A DNA stretch of 64,000 bases from Mantis religiosa (lineage: Eukaryota > Arthropoda > Insecta > Mantodea > Mantidae). Of the stretch, positions 56,950 to 64,000 are shown piece after piece. Location: contig CM060952.1 in the NCBI GenBank assembly GCA_030765055.1, forward strand, positions 172,694,309-172,758,308. Direction: 5' to 3'. The notes under the pieces were generated by a model, which was not told the DNA's origin, searched no databases, and saw nothing but the letters and a program-made list of their open reading frames with translations. The translations under genes were made by a program, and so were the position numbers. Numbering within the stretch: the stretch's first letter is position 1; each line of letters opens with the position of its first letter.

Positions 56950-57985
56950 GCAGCAAACGAAATCTTGGATAACACATGACACAGATACAAGGTGAAGATT
57001 TCATAGAAACTTCACTTCTATCTAGCTATTCTTCATATTTTCTGAAAAATTTGGTGTATTAATTTTGAATGAAATACTAAACAACTGCAACATTTATGTC
57101 ACAAATAACTGAATATATTAATTTTTGGAATGCCTGTTAAGTACCTTTTATTAACAAGGAATTTTTTATAAAATATAAGGAATACGCAGATATTTAGTAG
57201 ACGGAAATCCAGATGTCATAAGATCATATTGCACTGTAATTCGGATAACCTTTTTTGCGTTATCAGTATTTCACAGATATGAGTTATTATTGGTTTGAAA
57301 TTGTAATATTCGTGATTTTTAAATTGCTCTTACCATGCTGAGTAATACTATATTCTTTGAGGGGCATTTTGTAGAAATATTATACAAATAAATGTAGGGC
57401 AGAAAAGCTCATGTGAATGTGATGGAATAGAGATTTTCTTGAATGCTGTGTATTTGTCTTAAATTTATTCTGCAAGAAGTACAAGAAATTGTAATACATT
57501 TCCACAAACCTCAAATATTCTCATTGGTCTTTCAGAATACAAATAATTTCGTATGGTATAAAAACACTTGAAGCTTAGCTAACAAAAGCTGTACTTTTGG
57601 GAAAAAACAAGTATTGAGGATTGTTGGTTTGCTGTATAAAATCACGAAATTGTTCTCCAAAACGAAGGAATTCAGGGCCCTATAATTTATGAAATAATCA
57701 ATAATTTTAATAATAGGATTATAGTATAATATTTAATAGAAAGTCGCGAAGAAAATACGGAAACCATGTGCAGTGATATATTACGTGGTATGAAATGCTT
57801 AAAGGGTTATTTGCAATTTGTGCACCGGGTCGTGACATTTCACTTACACTTCAACTTCAACTCGTAGAACACCTACTTCTGAACAAAGGAATAGCTATTA
57901 AATATATCTAATTTCGTCAAGAATGCCAGGGTCATCATTAATTTCTGAAACATTTCTGTAATAGTAGCAACCCACTGGTTAGTAG
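56950..57985. other. AT-rich non-coding DNA, no feature seen
   Basis: Nothing recognised. Confidence 0.5.
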
Positions 57986-58001
57986 ACAGGACGTCCTTGT
58001 T

Positions 58002-58251
58002 TGTTTGTTTTTGTTTTGTAATTTTACGTCCTCCTACGTTAAGTCCTATCGGACGGTGAATGAAAGGGTTAAATGATGCTAAAATATGTCCAGAGTCCAT
58101 GGAGCTTAGAGCTAACCGACATTCGTCTGTAAGTATAAGGGAAAACCCCGGAAAAAGTCTTATCCAGGTAACTCAGCCTGACCGAGATTCGAACTCGGGA
58201 CCTCCTGAACGTGAGACTGACATGCTCCCATCTACGCTGCCGAGGCGGGTA
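58002..58251 (-). mobile_element. SINE-B, full length, 13-bp TSD
   Basis: GGACGTCCTTGTT (57989-58001) and GGGCGTCCTTGTT (58252-58264) flank it. Tail TTTTTGTTTTGTAATTTTAC at the left, B-box complement GAGATTCGAACTCGGGACC near 58184. Confidence 0.92.
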
Positions 58252-58705
58252 GGGCGTCCTTGTTATTCGGATCAGGGCTTAAAGGCAATTAAAACATTTT
58301 AGGAGTGCTTTGGTATTGATAATATATGTCATATTCGTGTTATGTGCAACATATTCGCGGCTTGAAAATAAACACAACTTTAATAGAAGTTGTTTGCTTC
58401 GTTTTGGAAGCTTTGAAGACAGTTTACTGCAAAGAAGTGAGGAAAGACGACTGAAAGGTTTTTAAAATGCGACTGTGGAGAAGGATTATATAAATTTAAA
58501 GTGGGCTTAGAAAATAGATAATAAAATTTTTAAACTTTCCAGAAAGAGTGAGTGAAGAAAGAAGGATGTTGGACACCTAAAGAAGACCAAATGGCACTGG
58601 ATATGATTTTGGATGGGAACAAATTGTATACTAGGAAATATTTTGCAACAGTGAATAGGAAAAATGCGGCTACTGGTTGGTACATAACAAAGGAGAGATT
58701 CATAT

Positions 58706-59105
58706 TGTGAGTTTATGAGTTCGTACATTTAAAAATCCAAGTTGCAGAAATTCAAAACGTTATTTGCGTAGAAATACACTTCGTACACCAGCAGAATAAC
58801 GCCACAGATACATACAATCTTCCAAGGTCGTTGACCACAAATAAACAGAGTTCACAGTTGCACTCTGTTTATGACTCTCGCTGCATTGATAATAATTCTA
58901 GACTATTCTCAAACAAACAAGAAACAGAATGTCCTCTATCAATCAAGATGTCACTAGATAGTTCCATTTATCCCTTTATTTGTTTCCGCAGACTTGTTTA
59001 TCTCCGCGCTATATTTATCTGCTTAGGCAAGCTCTTTATTCCCACGATGCACTATCCATCCTTTATTTCTCCGTGCCGAAACTTTGGGCACGTCGCCGCG
59101 ATAAC
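58706..59105 (-). mobile_element. LTR-1 solo LTR, copy 5
   Basis: Preceded by ATAT (58702-58705); TGTGAGTTTATGAGTTCG, GTTGCAGAAATTCAAAACG, ACTTCGTACACCAGCAGAAT. The right end near GTCGCCGCGATAACG is decayed, so the second ATAT is not seen. Confidence 0.7.
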
Positions 59106-59109
59106 GTTT

Positions 59110-59925
59110 ACAAATTTATTTTAGGGAGAGGGACAATGCGGTTTGATATAAAATAAAAGCGTAATAGAAATCACAGCATATTTAATTGTATACAATACTA
59201 GATTTGGATATATGACCCGAAATATTGGTCCGTAAGTAGATCATTTATATCGTAGAACTATCTCAATGATATTTTATAAATAACCATTCAGCCATTCCTT
59301 TAACTCCGTTGATAAGGGCTTTGTTCTGAGGTCAGTGGTAAATGTGCAGGTCAAGCAATTGGGTCAAGCTGGATAGCTGAACTTTATAACCGTGAACTCC
59401 CCTTTCCGCGGTGTTAAAGTCGGGTGATTTTAGCACTGTGTGCCCTCGAGCACGTTTAGGAGTAATATCATTCATGCTTCATGAACCAAAACCATTGTCG
59501 TGAAGATGTAGGTTAGCGACTCAGTAGCTAGTGGTCAAAAATAAAACCTAGAGAGTAGCTAAGAGCAAACTCAGAAGTATTCTAGCAAAGTATAACTTAA
59601 GGGCGAAATTAACCAATACATATTTTTCTATCAACTTATAGAGTAGCAACTTAGCATGACGAAGTTCATGTAATAGTAGCAAATCAACTTAAAGTTCACT
59701 AATGCTGCAGTTGGGTAAATGGAAGCGTACTTAATCTACAAAATATAAAGTCATTTCTGGGATAAATAGGGGCACCTGTACCAAAAGTATACATTCATTC
59801 AACGCTCATCGAGAGCCAGTCAATAAAACTGTTTCAAGTTCATGCGTTGAGAGTGTAAGTTGTACTAAAACTAGTAAATAGTTTAGGAATAGGGAAGATG
59901 TATCAAAAAGAGGGACGGGACTACG
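59110..59925. other. Non-coding DNA, no feature seen
   Basis: A GC-richer tract at 59300-59520 was not matched to any family. Confidence 0.4.
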
Positions 59926-59927
59926 CC

Positions 59928-60010
59928 TTGACTGAGTGGTTAGACCGCTGGGATCTCACCAAGGCGTCCCGGGTTCGATTCCAATACCGCAAAGTGAGAT
60001 GGTGGTGGAT
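59928..60010 (+). repeat. SINE-A head fragment
   Basis: GACTGAGTGGTTAGACCGCT and GGGTTCGATTCC, then CGCAAAGTGAGATGGTGGTG; stops where the LINE relic begins. Confidence 0.75.
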
Positions 60011-60029
60011 GATTAGCCGGAGTTTGGTT

Positions 60030-60415
60030 TAGTCTGGTGTAGCTTGTCGTGGTGACGTCCATTACTTCTGGTATGTTCAGATCTCTGTGAATTGTGGTGT
60101 TGCTAACTTACCATGGGGCACCTGTGGTCAATCTTAGGTATCTGTTTTGGAATACTTGGATTCGTTTTACCTGTGACGCTGCAGCAGCGTCCATATTGCC
60201 AAATAGGTTAAATAAGTGAGTGTATAGAATGCGTTTATATGACATTGCAAGAGGCGATGTTGACTGTATTATATGTTCGATTTGTTGGATTCGGTGTCTT
60301 AGTCTTGAGAGAAGGTATATGATGTGGAGATTCCAGCTTAGATCCAGTATGAGGCCCAGGTAACTGACTGGCTGGTGGTTATAGGGACTTTTCCAAGAAC
60401 TATGGGATGGTATAT
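60030..60415 (-). pseudogene. Jockey-clade LINE RT thumb fragment
   Basis: Minus-strand reading gives VSYLGLILDLSWNLHIIYLL, SPLAMSYKRILYTHLFNLFG, VKRIQVFQNRYLRLTTGAPW then a stop, VSNTTIHRDLNIPEVMDV. This is the same RT thumb region as at 43.1-43.5 kb, but from a clearly different, more diverged element. One stop after GAPW; the WG motif is lost. No tail or target duplication found. Confidence 0.75.
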
Positions 60416-60419
60416 TACC

Positions 60420-61785
60420 TGCTTTATAAACTGAAAATTAAGTTCAGTTTCAATTTACTTAGCATTTATATTATATATATATGATAGTTGGGGCTCTTTG
60501 TTTGCAACCCTTCTTTGGGAAAAGCAGGTGACCAACGTATATCCTATCTGGTAACGTCGATACATACAACATTTCGCAACAAATGGTTAACTTTACCTGC
60601 GTGAATATACTTTTTTTATTCATCTCTATCACATTGTACATTTAATATGAGCTGTGTATTAAATATTTTGGAAATATATTTATTATATACTTAAATAAAC
60701 CATGTTAATTTCTATAAAGAGCAAGAATAACATGCTGGTGTAATATATGTATTATGGAAAAAATATGAATGTCCATATAAACTTTTTTTATTCCTTTACT
60801 CTCACTTTCTACAGTTTGCCTCTCACTCTGCTTTTCTAATTCGAAAGCGAACTATAGACTATGTAACAGCAAAGGCATTTGACAAGTAATTTAAGAATAG
60901 CCTTGCTGAGATTAGGTTGGCTGTTTTAATAGTCCGTAATGTTTCATAACAAATCGCATTACTATAATTGCTCTTTATTTTGCATGCTTGCAAATTTTGT
61001 ACCTGTCGCGCTATGACGGTGGAGCATCTGAGTTTACAGTTAAATGTAATTACAAATGTCAAGAGCAGTAATCTACAAGGCTAACTTCTCGCTCGAATAG
61101 GGGAACGTGCTATTTATAAACGTTAGGAAAATGTACGCGAATAAAATTGAGTTATGAGTGCCATTATCAGTGTGCATTCTTCAAGATAAGGTCCACAAAA
61201 TAAATCATCTTTAACTAAACAAGAAAATATTTCTGTGTTTATATATTGCTTATGTAATTTATCATATTCCACTCATTTTAAAGAAGCATACTTTTTAAAA
61301 TATTTTATGGAAAGAACTACCCGATAATTGTATAATCAGATTCCCTTTAAGATTTTGCCTTTTGGCTATCCAACTTGTGTCAGAAACTTTGTTGAAATTT
61401 TTCAAGGCAGTACACGAACGTCTGAGTTGAAACAAGTGTTAGATGCGAATGTTCAATATAACAGTGTTTGTTGTTGGAACAAACTTGTAAATTATAATAT
61501 TTGATAGATGGAATACTTTGCATCCATTGGTTGAAGTCTGAAACCTTTGCACATGTTCTCGGCAAATGTCCACGAAGTGGGTCATCGCGATAATCCAGAC
61601 ATTCTAGAAGTAAACAATTGAAGTTGCTTTTTCCAGAAAAGGCTCAGAGGTGCATGAGCACGTCCATATATCGGTCAAGTAGTGGTTGCTGAAGAACGGA
61701 CATTTCGCTTTTAATACCGACAAGAACACTTTATCCATCTTGTATCATACCATTAGAGGTGGTGGAATAAGCACCAATTAACCGG
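60420..61785. other. AT-rich non-coding DNA, no feature seen
   Basis: Nothing recognised. Confidence 0.5.
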
Positions 61786-61787
61786 AG

Positions 61788-62023
61788 GCCCGTCTCGGTG
61801 GTGTAGATGGTAGCGTGTCTGCCACGCGTTCAAGAAGTACCGAGTTCTAATCTCGGTCAAGGTGACTCACCACGGTAAGAACTTTTTCCGGGGTTTTCCG
61901 TTATCCAGAACGACAAATGTTGGGCAACTCTAAGCTCTATGGATCCTGGGTTCAATTGAACCTCATTTCACTCACTTCATTCATCGTCTGATATGACAAC
62001 TCATGAGGACGTGGAAAAAGAAA
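61788..62023 (+). mobile_element. SINE-B, full length
   Basis: Head CCCGTCTCGGTGGTGTAGAT, B box GAGTTCTAATCTCGG (one change), body GGTGACTCACC, CCGTTATCCAGAACGACAAA, tail GAGGACGTGGAAAAAGAAAG. No convincing target duplication. Confidence 0.85.
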
Positions 62024-62029
62024 GGCAAT

Positions 62030-64000
62030 CCTGCACTACGATTGCTCTGGTTTCAGGAAAAATATTGCACAGGTAATAGAAGTAGCTATATTCATAGGAT
62101 ACCATGAACGTCTTCAAATATACATCTCCATTATTGCATCATCGTCATCGTCTGTTCATATTAACAAAAGGGGCAATACCAAACATTTTGGTTTCCCTTT
62201 GTAAAAATCTAGGGATGTCAAAGTCTATACGCTTAGAATATTCTACATTAAGTAACCAAGATTTCATTTCTTAAATGAATCTTTTATAAGCCATAGTAGT
62301 TAACCATTTAAGCCTATTAATTAATATATTTATGAAAAAATATGTTTATATTATTCATTATGATTAGTACCTAACTTTGCAATGTACTATGATGTGCTTG
62401 GAAATTATATAGCTAAAATTGTAGAACATCTGCATTGTAAAAGCATTAACGTAAAATATTCTACGTATTTGGTTACAAATACATAATTTTCATAATGTAA
62501 CCAACATTTTTATCTGAACTATTACTTAGTTGTAAAAATTTAACGATAGTGGTTCTTTAACATTATTTCAACACAATTTCATTGGAATTGATACACTTTT
62601 AAGAATGTTTCACTAACTCATATCTCCATATCACAATACTATATTTTTAATTACATTATTTTAATTCTTTTTGCTATATTTGTATTTTTGTTGGTGTGGA
62701 AGAGAAGACCCAATGATGTCTTTATTAAAATAAATAAAAAATACCAACAAATTAATAGGTAGGCAAAACTATATCACCCGAGACTTTAAGTACTTACAGC
62801 ATGTAAGTCGCTGTTAGGGTACGTTATTTATATGAATTTCAGTTGTGATTTACAGGAAGAAATGTCAATCAGCCGGAGTATGTAATGTCCCGCTATATGG
62901 TTGCCATGGTAGCTCAGTTGGTTATAGGAAGCCATGAAGACCGAAACAAAACCCCACCAAATACAGGCTGTGACATTGATTCTACCTCATTCTGGTTCTA
63001 CCCTGTCGATTTAGCCATTCCCAAGGTAGTTACGTAAATTACTAATAGCTTACTATACATGGATGCATGTTTAATAATTATTTATTCGTCAGTTGAAAAA
63101 TATTGTCCTAAGTATATAAAATGTGAGCCATTGCCATGGATTATCTTCTGATTAATAATAAATATGTCTACTCAAAGTACTGAATTTTATGAACAGTATT
63201 CTTATATCTATGGAGCTTTATCCCTAATGTGTAAGTTGGTAATATTTTAACGGCTAAATCTGCATGTGTCGTTTCTTTTTCATTCAAAGTATTCATTTGT
63301 CAATGTTTACGTGCAGTGTGAGATTGCCTCGCTGCCAGACGCTACAAAATTCATTGTAATTTTATTGGCATTAGGGGAGATTTGGATTTTCGTGTTCAAT
63401 ATCACACAACATCTCGCAGGAGCAACATAAATATATGATAGATATGAAAAATATACCACAAAACACTCTCTGTTTTTGCTTTTCACTCCCCCATCCTCAG
63501 GGATGCACACATACGCGCGCGCTCACGCACGCACGCGTGCACAAAGAAAACAGTGAAGAAAATTGAGAAGATGCTCGTGGGAGGGAACTGTAGGAGGGTG
63601 GTAGTTGGTTAGTAGTGGTGAAAGGAAACAACGAAGATAAATCAAATTGCAGGAACGAGATACGATTCTTCTTCCCCCCTCCCCCCCTTTTCCTTGTAGT
63701 CCCCATATGAAAAGATTGTTTGACAGAAAGTGACAAAGCGGAAAGCAACTTGGCGCCCGTCAGACGTTTTCTCTCCCTCTGAAGATTATTGTATTGCCGC
63801 GTCTCGAGAAATGTATTCCTCCTTCAGTGGACTGGAATTGTTTCCTTCTATATTAAATAATTCACTTAACAGATAAACTTATCTGTAACATAACCACTTA
63901 TAACTTAAATGCAACGGCTTATAATTTAGTCACCATTAAATGCAGCTATTCGATATGAATAATTTCAATTTAGCAATTATCTTAATATATACAAAAGTCA
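62030..64000. other. AT-rich non-coding DNA, no element recognised
   Basis: An isolated A-box-like ATGGTAGCTCAGTTGGTTA at 62909 has no B box downstream. A short GC-alternating run (ACGCGCGCGCTC) lies near 63514. Confidence 0.45.

Noticed and set aside
62905..62940. tRNA gene (GGTAGCTCAGTTGGTTA)
   Set aside because: Only an A-box-like half is present; no B box or acceptor pairing follows.

Overview
The window looks like intergenic DNA from a large, AT-rich animal genome, most likely an insect. The evidence is several families of tRNA-headed SINEs, jockey-, RTE- and Penelope-type retroelements, Ty3/gypsy and mariner relics, TCAGT-type initiators and very long trinucleotide microsatellites. A polyneopteran such as a cockroach, termite or relative is my guess from the SINE types; nothing in the window proves it. 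I found no intact host protein gene, no complete rRNA or tRNA gene, and no prokaryotic feature. Every convincing coding stretch belongs to a mobile element, and all are broken.

Layout. 0.8-2.1 kb: two head-to-head Penelope-like copies with GIY-YIG remnants, the right one carrying a hammerhead-ribozyme-like fold. 4.1-4.6 kb: a ~100-bp tandem repeat split by a SINE. 6.2-6.6 kb: transposase C-terminus relic. 6.7-8.9 kb: a promoter-bearing repeat (family L) interrupted by a 1.37-kb non-LTR element that carries only ORF1. 10.8-12.0 kb: a DNA transposon with terminal inverted repeats and a transposase fragment; a second copy with a different interior lies at 21.7-23.6 kb and is split by a solo LTR. 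15.9-16.2 kb and 26.0-26.4 kb: pure AAT and ATT tracts. 19.8-21.1 kb: SINEs, one of them split by a ~475-bp element (R1). 26.6-37.3 kb: solo LTRs, gypsy reverse transcriptase, a LINE tail, a solo LTR whose U3 side is a 98-bp minisatellite, and a foldback Tc1/mariner derivative. 37.8-39.6 kb: SINE, second L copy, second R1 copy. 42.6-48.6 kb: a TTAA-flanked MITE, jockey and RTE relics, SINEs and a dead mariner. 49.5-60.4 kb: nested SINE-in-SINE, a solo LTR hit twice by the same SINE family, paired LTR-like repeats, a 650-bp unknown repeat matching 13.8-14.5 kb in inverse, and a jockey relic. The last 3.5 kb is AT-rich with one SINE.

The elements do not form a pathway. What can be read is insertion history, through target-site duplications I could find by eye. 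The most interesting items are the hammerhead-like motif, the ORF1-only element inserted at an initiator, the TIR transposon pair with unlike interiors, the solo-LTR family that repeatedly sits in ATAT, and the foldback mariner. Family names (SINE-A to D, LTR-1, LTR-2, L, R1) are mine, for use in this window only. All boundaries were found by eye without alignment software and may be off by several bases.
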